This document shows positions 34,703-43,347 of a stretch of 58,521 nucleotides of DNA, one piece after another. The translations under genes were made by a program, and so were the position numbers. Numbering within the stretch: position 1 is the first letter of the stretch; the number at the start of each line of letters is the position of its first letter. Origin of the DNA: an uncultured Lachnospira sp. (GTDB lineage Bacteria > Bacillota > Clostridia > Lachnospirales > Lachnospiraceae); the NCBI GenBank assembly GCA_944381165.1, contig CALWKC010000015.1, positions 1 through 58,521 of the forward strand. The letters run 5' to 3'. Under the pieces are notes generated by a model, which saw only the letters and a list, made by a program, of their open reading frames with translations, made no database searches and had not been told where the DNA came from.

Positions 34703-37180
34703 ATGAAAAATAAAAATTTATCATCATGGAAATATATTCTGTATGTTGTTCTGTTTTTAGTTACGGCAGCTGCAACATTTATATCTATGCACTATCAGTC
34801 TGAGATTGCCGCAACTGTTACAATGACTGAGGCGACTCTGCCTGTTGTCATGGCAAAGACTCAGGCTGGAACAAATTACAACGCAATGCACGGGCTTACC
34901 TGCGAGGTTGATGAGTCGCTCATAAACACGGATTTGACACTGCTTCCCGCAGATAAAAAGCTTGGAATAACTATAGATACTTACGGCGAGACTGTCACGG
35001 GAATATCCTACAAAGTCAGGGATTCAAGAGATATGTCGCTGATAGAAAACACAGAGGTTGAGGACTTTGAGCCATCGCTTTCAAGAATTGAGACTGTGCT
35101 TAACATAAAAAATCTTATAACTGACGAAGTGCGCTATATTCTTGAAATTACACTTAACACAAAGTCTCATGAGAATATATACTATTACACTACTATTGTG
35201 AGCGGAGTGGATAGCGGTCTTCAGGAACAGATTGATTTCGTCCTTGAATTTAATAAAAATACATTTGATCCGGACAATCTCAATAAGATTGTACAATACA
35301 TCGAGACTAAAGCGTCTGCTGACAATTCCAATTTCGGAAAGGTTAATATCTACAATAGTCAGGAGCAGATAGGCTGGGGGGATTTAAATCCGTTTGTCGA
35401 GAGCAATATAATTCCGTCTGTGTATAATGTTGACGGAGATGTTGCTGTAATCGCGCTTGATTACACTATGGGAGCTGAAAATGACAGCAATGGGTTTGAC
35501 ACCTACACAGTGCATGAGTACTACAGGGTGAGAAAGGCTTCAACAGCCATGTATCTTCTGGATTTTGACAGAGAGACGACACAGGTTTTCGACGGAAGAA
35601 ATGATTTGCTTTCAACAGGGAAGATTAATCTCGGTATTGCGCCTGATACAGAGGTGGAGGCGGCGGATGACGCCAAGAATAATTACACTTATTTTGAAAA
35701 TCAGGGAAATCTGTGGTGCTATGATAAAGACAAGAATACATTTACAAAGGTTTTTGCGTTTGAGTCTGATGACAGCGATAATGTGAGAGAGCGATATAAC
35801 CGTCATAAAATCAGGATAATTAATGTTGACGAGAGCGGTGATGCGCAGTTTATGGTTTACGGATATATGAACAGGGGCATACACGAGGGCGGACTCGGCA
35901 TTTCTCTGTGCAGCTACAGCTACCAGGAGAATGAGACGACTGAGCTTCTGTATATTCCGCTGAATCTTCCGTATGAAATTTTGTGTGATACTGTCGGAGA
36001 CGTTGCGTATGTGAGTTCTGACCGTTCATTTTATATACTGATAGGAGACACGCTTTATTCGGTGGCGCTCGACAGCAGGGAGGTAATGACTGCCGTCAGC
36101 GGTCTTAAAGCAGGGACATATCAGGTCTCATCAAACGGAAGAATTATTGCGTACAGTACAAACGGAGAGCTTTATAACACAGACATTATTCGCATATACA
36201 ACATGGAAAATTCGTCAGATTACACTATAACGGCAGCGCCGGGAGATAAGCTCATGGCTCTCGGATATATTGACACGGATTTCGTATACGGTCAGGCCCA
36301 TGAGCAAGATATTTTAGAGGAAGAAAACGGCGTTGTCACGTTTCCGATGTATAAGCTCTATATCTTAAATAAAGATTATCAGGAGATTAAGAGCTATGAG
36401 CAGGAGGGAATTTATGTGAGCGGCGCATCGGTTGACGGGCTGAGAATTAATCTTACGCGTGTTGTTAAAAACGGTACGGGGTATTCCGGTGCTTCTATAG
36501 ACCAGCTTATAAATAAAGATGAAAATAATACGGAGCAGCATGTCAGCGCCGATACAATTTCAACGGCTTCGAGAAAGACAGAGGTTGTTCTTGTGCTTCC
36601 GGGCGGAGCGGGAAACATTGCCTCAGTCAGCAACAGGTCCGCTGATTCAGTGGGATATAAAGAAAACAGGACAGCAGTGTTTGAAAATGAAATACAGAGA
36701 ATAAACAGATATTATGTTATAGGTATGGGACTTTTTCAGGGGTCTTATGATGATGTGAGTTCGGCGATTGTCAGGGCGGCAGCCACATACGGAAACGTGT
36801 ATGATTCTGACGGCAATATTGTCTGGAAAAAATATAAGAGTTCATCTTATATGATTAAAGGCTTTAGCGCAGAGAGCAGCTATGACAATTCGTACGCGGC
36901 AGCAAGCGCTGCAGTGGAAAGTTTCTTAGGCGGAGAGCAGGAGCTTTCGCGTTTGACTGTAAAGGGCGTAGCTCTTGACAATATTCTTTCGTTTGTAGGT
37001 GACGGAAAGCCTGTGATTGGCAAGACTGACGACGGTTATGCGGTAATAACGGCGTATGATTCTTCCAACGTCACATACATTGATATTTCGACCGGCAGCG
37101 AAGTTACGCTTACAAGTGAAAATGCCGGTAAACTGTTCACACAGGCTGGCAATATTTTTGTGACATACTACAAGAAGTAG
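34703..37180 (+). CDS. Large membrane-anchored extracellular protein of unknown function
   Basis: The 825-residue product has one N-terminal signal anchor (about 9-28) and about 790 external residues. The middle (about 290-580) shows recurring stretches of Tyr/Leu-rich strands and turns that could form a beta-propeller, but I cannot count blades with confidence. I do not recognise the family. I start at ATG 34703, with GCGAGGA 6 nt before it, and not at ATG 34649. A class A penicillin-binding protein follows after 21 bp, so a role in wall growth or its control is plausible. Confidence 0.75.
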   Translation: MKNKNLSSWKYILYVVLFLVTAAATFISMHYQSEIAATVTMTEATLPVVMAKTQAGTNYNAMHGLTCEVDESLINTDLTLLPADKKLGITIDTYGETVTGISYKVRDSRDMSLIENTEVEDFEPSLSRIETVLNIKNLITDEVRYILEITLNTKSHENIYYYTTIVSGVDSGLQEQIDFVLEFNKNTFDPDNLNKIVQYIETKASADNSNFGKVNIYNSQEQIGWGDLNPFVESNIIPSVYNVDGDVAVIALDYTMGAENDSNGFDTYTVHEYYRVRKASTAMYLLDFDRETTQVFDGRNDLLSTGKINLGIAPDTEVEAADDAKNNYTYFENQGNLWCYDKDKNTFTKVFAFESDDSDNVRERYNRHKIRIINVDESGDAQFMVYGYMNRGIHEGGLGISLCSYSYQENETTELLYIPLNLPYEILCDTVGDVAYVSSDRSFYILIGDTLYSVALDSREVMTAVSGLKAGTYQVSSNGRIIAYSTNGELYNTDIIRIYNMENSSDYTITAAPGDKLMALGYIDTDFVYGQAHEQDILEEENGVVTFPMYKLYILNKDYQEIKSYEQEGIYVSGASVDGLRINLTRVVKNGTGYSGASIDQLINKDENNTEQHVSADTISTASRKTEVVLVLPGGAGNIASVSNRSADSVGYKENRTAVFENEIQRINRYYVIGMGLFQGSYDDVSSAIVRAAATYGNVYDSDGNIVWKKYKSSSYMIKGFSAESSYDNSYAAASAAVESFLGGEQELSRLTVKGVALDNILSFVGDGKPVIGKTDDGYAVITAYDSSNVTYIDISTGSEVTLTSENAGKLFTQAGNIFVTYYKK

Positions 37181-37201
37181 AGCGGTTACGTGAGGATATT
37201 T

Positions 37202-39430
37202 ATGACAAAAAAGGTAAAATGGGCAATTTTGTTTATAGTTTTGGCGCTGCTCGCGGCAGGAGGCATTTATCTCGCGCCTAAAGCGGCGTCAGTCTGGCGC
37301 ATGCGCAGGATTGCCAAAGCGTTTGTGGATTCGAGTACGCAGAGTACGTTTAAGGAGACAAAGACGACGCTTGTCTATGACAAAAACGGCGAGGAGCTGT
37401 GTCAGATTAAGAGCAGCAAGGAACTCTATTATGTGACGTTTGACCAGATACCAAAAACGCTTGCGAACGCATTTGTAGTCATGGAGGACAGGGACTTTTA
37501 TAGCCATTCGGGAATAGATTACAAGGCTATTGTGCGCGCTGCGCTTGCAAATCAGAAGAGCAGCGAGATTGTACAGGGAGCCAGCACAATAACGCAGCAG
37601 CTTGCGAGAAATATTTTTCTGACCCAGGAGGTTACATGGGAGAGAAAGATAGAAGAGATGTTTATAGCATGGGATTTGGAAAAGAAATATTCAAAAGAAG
37701 AAATTCTCGAATTTTATCTCAACAATATTTATTTCGGGAACGGCTATTACGGAGTTGAGGCTGCGGCACGGGGATATTTCAGCAAATCGGTATCGGAGCT
37801 TACGCTGTCGGAGCAGGCATTTATAGCGGCAATTCCGAATAATCCTTCCAAATACAATCCTCTGACTAACTTTGAAAATACTCTCAGACGCCGGGATTTA
37901 ATTTTAGAGCAGATGTATGATACCGATTACATAACCTCTATGGATTTCTATACGGCAAAGAGTGAGGAGATTGTGCTTAATCAGCCGCAGCAGGAGAAGG
38001 AGGACAACTCTGTTGTTACATATGTGCGTCACTGCGCGACGGAATCGCTGATGAAGTCTGCCGGCTTCTCGTTTCGTGACAATTTTGACACGCAGGAGGA
38101 GCAGGATGAATATGAGTCTCTTTACGATACGTATTATACAAGGTGCCAGCAGATGCTTTTAAGCGGCGGTTATACTATTTATACGTCGTTTGATATGGAG
38201 CTTCAGGAGAAGCTGCAGAGGGCGGTTGATGAAAATCTGTCGCAGTACACGGAGTTATCGGACGAGGGAGTCTATAAAATGCAGGGAGCAGCGACCTGTA
38301 TAGATAATGTTACCGGAAATGTAGTTGCTATTGTGGGCTCAAGAAGTCAGGATTTGACGGGGTATACATTAAACCGTGCGTATCAGAGCTACAGACAGTC
38401 GGGCAGTGCCATCAAACCGCTTTCGGTATATCTGCCGTATCTTCAGCTTGGCAATACTGCCGATACCATAGTTACGGATGAGCCGATAGAAGGAGGTCCT
38501 GTGAATTCTGACGGAGCCTATTGGGGAGATATGACTGTCAGAGACGCTGTTAAATATTCAAAAAACACCGTGGCGTGGAAAATTTACCAGGAGATTACTC
38601 CGAGGGTAGGTATAGGTTACCTTTTGAAAATGGATTTTAAGAAGGTATGGTATGACAAGGATTATAATGCCGGTGCGCTCGGCGGTTTTACCTACGGCGT
38701 GACCACAGAGGAGATGGCTGGAGGCTATGCAGCCATTGCAAATGACGGAGTTTACAGAAAGGCTACATGTATTCAGAGAATTGACGGGGCGGACGGAGAG
38801 ACGGTCGTCGATGAGAGCAGCCGGGGGCTGCGTGTATATGACGTAAATGCAAGCAGAATGATGACGTCAATTCTTGAATCTGTAGTTGAGCCTGACGGGA
38901 CGGGCGCCGCAGGGGCTGTGGATAATGCAGTTATAGCCGGTAAAACCGGAACAACCAACTCTAACAGAGATATGTGGTTCTGCGGTTACAGTGCTTACTA
39001 TACAACGGCGGTATGGATTGGTTACGATTATCCTCAGGAGATACATGGATATAACAGTGCTTCGGCAATTTTTAAGCAGTTTATGACCGAGGTGCATGAA
39101 AACCTTCCTATGCAGGAAATCACAGGGTACACGTCGTCTATGCAGCAGGAAAATCAAACAGAGGCTCAGACGGACGCAGAAGCGGAAAGCCCGCAGGAGA
39201 GCAGTCAGGAGAGTACCGAGGCTCCTCCTGAGCAGGCTGTAAATCCCGGCGGTCAGGGTACGACAGGGAACGGCCAGGGGCAGCAGCCGCCATCGTCAGG
39301 CTCGTCTGAGACAACACCGACAGAGACCAGTACATATCCGCCGGGAGAGTGGGATGCTCCCACACAGACAGACCCGGACGCTCCGACACAGGGAGATATA
39401 GATGCGCCTACCGGAGGCGGAGAGTGGTAA
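37202..39430 (+). CDS. Class A penicillin-binding protein (PBP1A family)
   Basis: The 742-residue bifunctional enzyme polymerises and crosslinks peptidoglycan. It has an N-terminal anchor (about 6-25). The GT51 glycosyltransferase follows with E-D-R-D-F-Y-S-H and Q-G-A-S-T-I-T-Q-Q-L-A-R-N, then a transpeptidase with S-A-I-K (SxxK), S-K-N and K-T-G-T-T. All active-site motifs are present. The last 90 or so residues are rich in Gln, Glu, Thr, Pro and Gly and probably disordered, as in many Firmicute PBP1 proteins. GAGG lies 6 nt before ATG 37202; GTG 37190 in frame has no site. Confidence 0.94.
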   Translation: MTKKVKWAILFIVLALLAAGGIYLAPKAASVWRMRRIAKAFVDSSTQSTFKETKTTLVYDKNGEELCQIKSSKELYYVTFDQIPKTLANAFVVMEDRDFYSHSGIDYKAIVRAALANQKSSEIVQGASTITQQLARNIFLTQEVTWERKIEEMFIAWDLEKKYSKEEILEFYLNNIYFGNGYYGVEAAARGYFSKSVSELTLSEQAFIAAIPNNPSKYNPLTNFENTLRRRDLILEQMYDTDYITSMDFYTAKSEEIVLNQPQQEKEDNSVVTYVRHCATESLMKSAGFSFRDNFDTQEEQDEYESLYDTYYTRCQQMLLSGGYTIYTSFDMELQEKLQRAVDENLSQYTELSDEGVYKMQGAATCIDNVTGNVVAIVGSRSQDLTGYTLNRAYQSYRQSGSAIKPLSVYLPYLQLGNTADTIVTDEPIEGGPVNSDGAYWGDMTVRDAVKYSKNTVAWKIYQEITPRVGIGYLLKMDFKKVWYDKDYNAGALGGFTYGVTTEEMAGGYAAIANDGVYRKATCIQRIDGADGETVVDESSRGLRVYDVNASRMMTSILESVVEPDGTGAAGAVDNAVIAGKTGTTNSNRDMWFCGYSAYYTTAVWIGYDYPQEIHGYNSASAIFKQFMTEVHENLPMQEITGYTSSMQQENQTEAQTDAEAESPQESSQESTEAPPEQAVNPGGQGTTGNGQGQQPPSSGSSETTPTETSTYPPGEWDAPTQTDPDAPTQGDIDAPTGGGEW

Positions 39431-39439
39431 ATTTGGAGA

Positions 39440-39475
39440 AAAAGACCTGCGAGCCATGCGGCTCGCAGGTCTTTT
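39440..39475. terminator. Bidirectional terminator between the PBP gene and prs
   Basis: A perfect 16-bp stem (39440-39455 with 39460-39475) with a 4-nt ATGC loop has A and T tracts on both sides. It serves the convergent genes on both strands. Confidence 0.95.
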
Positions 39476-39498
39476 AAGCTTTGAGAAAACCTGTATAT

Positions 39499-40683
39499 TT
39501 ACTTTCCGTAATGAGCAGCATTATATTCTTTTACTCTCTGCTGAATTCTCTCAACAGGGCTTAAAAGATTGCTTATTGATGAATCATGGTTTAATGTGTC
39601 AATGAGAAGAGCAATATACTTACTCATATCTACATTGATATACCACGGCTTTGAGAGGAGCTCTTCAGGCTGATATACAAGATTTGTAGTGAGTACCTTG
39701 TCGATAATGCCGTTTTCATACGCATCATCAAATTTCTTAAAGCCGTTTGTGAAAAGACCGAAGGTTGTAGCACAGAAAACTCTGCTTGCCTTGCGGCGCT
39801 TGAGCTCAGAAGCTACATCAATCATACTCTCTCCGGAAGAAATCATATCGTCAATAATGATTACGTCTTTTCCCTCCACGTTGCTTCCGAGGAATTCATG
39901 TGCAACAATAGGATTGCGGCCGTTCACAATCTTTGTGTAGTCGCGTCTCTTGTAGAACATACCCATATCGAGACCGAGTACGTTTGCAAAATACACGGCT
40001 CTTTGCATACCGCCCTCATCAGGACTTATAACCATCATGTGGTCGCTGTCAATGTGAAGGTCGTCAACTCCGAGCAGGAGATATTTGATAAACTGATAAG
40101 TTGCGGAAACTGATTCAAAGCCTTTGAGGGGAATTGCGTTCTGAACTCTCGGGTCATGAGCGTCAAAGGTGATAATGTTGTCTACACCCATATTTGTGAG
40201 CTCTTCAAGCATCAAAGCACAGTCAAGGGATTCTCTTCCGTTGCGCTTGTGCTGTCTGCTCTCATAGAGAAACGGCATAATTACCGTGATTCTTCTTGCC
40301 TTACCTCCGGCAGCGGCGATAACTCGCTTTAAATCTGCATAGTGGTCATCAGGCGACATGTGATTTTTGAGTCCGCAAAGCGAGTACTCAAGACTGTAAT
40401 TGCACACGTCAACCATAATATATAAATCACATCCACGGACTGAGTCATTTAACACGCCTTTTCCTTCGCCTGAACCAAATCTTGGTGTGCTGGCGTCTAC
40501 AATATAGCTGTCTCTTTTATAACCGCTGAATGCGAGCGTCGATTCGCTTTCATGTTCGCGCTGCTCTCTCCATTCTACAAGAAACTTGTCAACCTTGTCT
40601 CCCATTTTGGTGCAGCTTGCCAAAGGTATGATACCTAAAGTACCGTATGGAATAGTTGCTGCGTGGCGTTCGTCTCGTGGCAT
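39499..40683 (-). CDS. prs: Ribose-phosphate pyrophosphokinase, long variant
   Basis: The enzyme makes PRPP from ribose 5-phosphate and ATP. The 394-residue protein is longer than typical Prs (about 315) through an N-terminal extension and insertions. It keeps 'P-F-L-Y-E-S-R-Q-H' (like the P-Y-x-x-x-R-Q-D segment) and 'D-A-H-D-P'. The PRPP loop reads V-I-I-I-D-D-M-I-S-S-G-E-S, differing from the usual D-D-M-I-D-T-G-G-T. ATG 40683 has CGGAGGA upstream; the longer frame to 40755 has no site. It has its own promoter. Confidence 0.85.
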   Translation of the reverse strand: MPRDERHAATIPYGTLGIIPLASCTKMGDKVDKFLVEWREQREHESESTLAFSGYKRDSYIVDASTPRFGSGEGKGVLNDSVRGCDLYIMVDVCNYSLEYSLCGLKNHMSPDDHYADLKRVIAAAGGKARRITVIMPFLYESRQHKRNGRESLDCALMLEELTNMGVDNIITFDAHDPRVQNAIPLKGFESVSATYQFIKYLLLGVDDLHIDSDHMMVISPDEGGMQRAVYFANVLGLDMGMFYKRRDYTKIVNGRNPIVAHEFLGSNVEGKDVIIIDDMISSGESMIDVASELKRRKASRVFCATTFGLFTNGFKKFDDAYENGIIDKVLTTNLVYQPEELLSKPWYINVDMSKYIALLIDTLNHDSSISNLLSPVERIQQRVKEYNAAHYGK

Positions 40684-40788
40684 AATAAAAATCCTCCGTT
40701 TGTAATTAATTATTTTGAGGGCGCAAAATACGGCTAAAACGCTTGAGATAAGCAAGCCGCTGCTACCCTGTTTCCAAAGCCATATTAA

Positions 40789-40817
40789 AATATAATCATA
40801 AAATTAAAATAAGTCAA
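40789..40817 (-). promoter_or_regulatory. SigA promoter of prs
   Basis: On the minus strand TTGACT is followed after 17 bp by TATATT. The -35 box lies at the very end of the upstream dnaC-like gene. Confidence 0.75.
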
Positions 40818-41854
40818 TGATTTCTGTTAAACTTTGTTGAAGCCTTATTTTCATCAGCTGCGCTGTGGGGCTTAGGTTTTTGACCTGTGCGCTTCATCAT
40901 TCTTATATCATTGCCAAAAAGCTTTAATATTGTGTATGAACTTGTTATTCTCGAAAATATTCGCTCCGAGTAAATATCTCTTATATCTGAAAGCGACAGA
41001 TTAGTGGAGATAATAGTGCTTTTTTTTCTGAGCATGCGCTCGTTTATAACATAAAAGAGCTTGGAATTGGTGTAGGTGTTGCCTACTTCTGTTCCCAAAT
41101 CGTCTATTATAAGCAGGTCGCAGTCCAGAAGATAGTTTGCGTCAAAGTCCCTGTCCTCGCCGAAACGTGAAAAGTCCTGTCTCTGAAAGGCAGAAAACAG
41201 TTCAATAGCGGTAAGATAAATGACGCTGTGCGAGCTGTCAAGCAGAGCCTTCGCTATGCAGTTTGAAAGGAAAGTCTTTCCTGTTCCTGTGCCTCCGAAA
41301 AACAGTATATTTGCATTTTCACGGTCAAAAGCATCTACAAAACTGTGGCATATGGAAACGATTCGCTGCATATTATGATAAGGTGTGAGCCCGTTAGAGG
41401 CGTCAGGTGTTGTATCGTCATACCAGTCGTAGGAAAAGGTATCAAAATTTTCGTTTTCTGTTATGTTTTTCAGATTTGAGTCATGATATACAAGGTCAAT
41501 CGCTTTTTTTTGAAAGCAGGCGCATTTTTTATTTGAAACATAACCTGTGTCATGGCAGACAGGGCAGGTATAAACAGGCTCAAGATAGTCAGAGGGCTTG
41601 TCTATGGAAGCAAGCACTGCCGCCTTTTGGCGGTTTAAATCTTCAAGGATTTCCCTGTATTCGCCGGAAGAGCCGTTTATGCGCTCTTTGGCTGCATTTA
41701 ATGACACGGAAATGATTTTGTTTTCGATTTCGGCATATTCAGGAGCAAGCGACAGTACTTCATTGTAGCGCTGTTCCTGTATGTGCTGGTTTTGGGCTCT
41801 CAGTCCGTCATAAATGCGCATAATTGCATCATGCTGTGTATTGGTAAGAGGCAT
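40814..41854 (-). CDS. DnaC/DnaI-like helicase loader ATPase
   Basis: A 346-residue AAA+ protein. The N-terminal part is helical; a zinc site follows with C-P-V-C-H-D-T-G-Y and C-A-C; the AAA+ domain has Walker A G-G-T-G-T-G-K-T-F (about 185-193) and Walker B L-L-I-I-D-D-L-G. This matches DnaI/DnaC helicase loaders, not the IS21 IstB protein, since no transposase is nearby and a DnaD gene lies directly upstream. It should load the DnaB helicase at the origin. Confidence 0.88.
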   Translation of the reverse strand: MPLTNTQHDAIMRIYDGLRAQNQHIQEQRYNEVLSLAPEYAEIENKIISVSLNAAKERINGSSGEYREILEDLNRQKAAVLASIDKPSDYLEPVYTCPVCHDTGYVSNKKCACFQKKAIDLVYHDSNLKNITENENFDTFSYDWYDDTTPDASNGLTPYHNMQRIVSICHSFVDAFDRENANILFFGGTGTGKTFLSNCIAKALLDSSHSVIYLTAIELFSAFQRQDFSRFGEDRDFDANYLLDCDLLIIDDLGTEVGNTYTNSKLFYVINERMLRKKSTIISTNLSLSDIRDIYSERIFSRITSSYTILKLFGNDIRMMKRTGQKPKPHSAADENKASTKFNRNH

Positions 41855-41897
41855 AACTGCTCCTTTCGGGTTTAGATTTGCTGGTGTTTGCGGAATT

Positions 41898-42998
41898 TCA
41901 TCCGTTATTGCTGATTAATGCGCTTTCAAGGCTGTCAATATCTGTGCTGCGCTGGCTGAAATTGTTGAAACGGTTGTTTGTCTTTACGGCATTCGCATAG
42001 GTCTGTATGCGCTTTACCGATTTGTTTTGCTGATTTTGCTCAAATTCAATGTCAATGCGCTTTATATCTGAGAGGTTTTTTACGTCTGCTTCCTTCCAGC
42101 GCTTAAGTATAGTATCGGCATATTCGAAACTCGGCTGATGTGTAGCTTTAAGCGTCCGGTTGCATGCCTCTACAATTATCTCTGAGTCAAAGCAGTATAC
42201 ATCAGTCCATTTTTTAATATAGTCCTGCTCAAACTTTCCGGCGGCTCGGTTGGTTATTCCGAAGGCACCCAGAACGGAATATGTGGCCTCGTTGTGGTTG
42301 CTTGTCGAGGCTTTTGCTTCTTTTACGGAGCTTATTCCTTTTTCAGCCCATGCGAGGGCTACCTTTTCTATGTAGCGCATGCTCTTGTGACCGTTGGAAA
42401 CGCAGTATTCCACCAGATATTCAATCAGCTCCGGAGAGAACTGAAGAGTGTCGTAAAAATATGCTATTGAAGATGCATCAGATGAGCTGAGCGTGCCTCC
42501 GAGATATGTGCCCACTGCATACAGTAGCATTGAGAAATCATCCTGTGCGGATAAATCCGTAATCTGCTTAGGAGTGTATGCGCTGCGCGGCTCTTTTGAA
42601 AAAACGGAGATTATTTCCGGAGCCGCCGGGGTTTTGTGATTTTCGGATATTTCAGGTACAGCAGATGATATTTCTGAAGATTGGTTGCCTGATGCAGAAG
42701 TCAGGTCGCAGAAGGTAATTCCGGAAATGTCACTGCCGCTTGAGTTCATAGTAAGCATAATTGCGCCGGCTTTATCCCAATAGCGTAGAGCCCTTATTAC
42801 ATCGGCTTCTGTCTGGTTAAAAAAGTCAGCCAGCGCAGACACGGAGATAGTCGTCTGGCTGTCCGATACACACCTCAGCAGATAAAGATATATCTTAACA
42901 AATTCACCGTTGGCAAGGGGCATAAATTCATCTATAAACACATTGGATAGTGTTGTTGAAGTGTTTGATGATTGTGTGCATAAAGTCAGTTTGTTCAT
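41898..42998 (-). CDS. DnaD-domain replication initiation protein
   Basis: A 366-residue protein with an N-terminal winged-helix-like DnaD region (about 1-110, 'G-E-F-V-K-I-Y-L-Y-L-L-R') and C-terminal DnaB_2-type helical repeats. One of these has 'Y-I-E-K-V-A-L-A-W' and the other 'F-E-Y-A-D-T-I-L-K-R-W-K', the typical Y-x-x-x-I-L-x-x-W form. Such proteins recruit the helicase loader, encoded 43 bp downstream. I start at ATG 42998 with CGGGGT before it; an upstream ATG (43064) lies in a hairpin arm. Confidence 0.85.
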   Translation of the reverse strand: MNKLTLCTQSSNTSTTLSNVFIDEFMPLANGEFVKIYLYLLRCVSDSQTTISVSALADFFNQTEADVIRALRYWDKAGAIMLTMNSSGSDISGITFCDLTSASGNQSSEISSAVPEISENHKTPAAPEIISVFSKEPRSAYTPKQITDLSAQDDFSMLLYAVGTYLGGTLSSSDASSIAYFYDTLQFSPELIEYLVEYCVSNGHKSMRYIEKVALAWAEKGISSVKEAKASTSNHNEATYSVLGAFGITNRAAGKFEQDYIKKWTDVYCFDSEIIVEACNRTLKATHQPSFEYADTILKRWKEADVKNLSDIKRIDIEFEQNQQNKSVKRIQTYANAVKTNNRFNNFSQRSTDIDSLESALISNNG

Positions 42999-43054
42999 AA
43001 AGTACCCCGTTTCTGAAAAATAATGCTTTGCTTTATAGTGCACATTCACGATAT

Positions 43055-43114
43055 AAAAAGACATAATATCATCTGCTTACGTAAAAGAGTGACGCAATGA
43101 TGTTATGTCTTTTT
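43055..43114 (-). terminator. Terminator-like hairpin in the dnaD leader
   Basis: An 18-bp stem (43055-43072 with 43097-43114, one G-U pair) is followed on the minus strand by a T run. It lies between the predicted dnaD promoter (43138-43166) and the dnaD start (42998), so it could act as an attenuator. Confidence 0.65.
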
Positions 43115-43137
43115 GTGCACTGCTTATTGCTGACGTG

Positions 43138-43166
43138 ATTATAGCATATCCTCTTTGAAATTTAAA
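43138..43166 (-). promoter_or_regulatory. Promoter of the dnaD-dnaC operon
   Basis: On the minus strand TTTAAA and a perfect TATAAT are 17 bp apart, with a TG extension before the -10 box. The nearest DnaA box begins 4 bp upstream of the -35 box. Confidence 0.7.
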
Positions 43167-43170
43167 GGGG

Positions 43171-43315
43171 TGTGGATAAAGGGACAGGATGTTGTGGAAA
43201 ATGTGGAAAATGTGGAAAAGTCTGAAAAATTATTATTTTTCGACAGGTAAATTTAACTAAAAATCCACACGAAAAATTCTATTTTAAGAATGAATCGTGT
43301 GGATAATGTGGATAA
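43171..43315 (-). promoter_or_regulatory. DnaA-box cluster upstream of dnaD
   Basis: Three perfect boxes (TGTGGATAA, the complement of TTATCCACA) lie at 43171-43179, 43298-43306 and 43307-43315. Near boxes TGTGGAAAA occur at 43193, 43202 and 43211, the last two directly head to tail. A 7/9 match in the opposite orientation, AAATCCACA, lies at 43261. An AT-rich stretch separates the groups. The 349 bp between dnaD and murC hold only these sites, the promoter and the hairpin. Confidence 0.85.
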
Positions 43316-43347
43316 GTTTGTTGAAAACCATACAATAAATGTAGGAT

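Noticed and set aside
40814-41854. IS21-type IstB transposition protein
   Set aside because: The AAA+ domain is similar, but there is no IstA gene or terminal repeat, and a DnaD gene is adjacent.
43138-43347. Chromosomal replication origin
   Set aside because: DnaA boxes and AT-rich DNA are present, but no dnaA, dnaN or rpmH is nearby and neighbouring gene directions do not change globally here. A regulatory DnaA cluster is the simpler reading.
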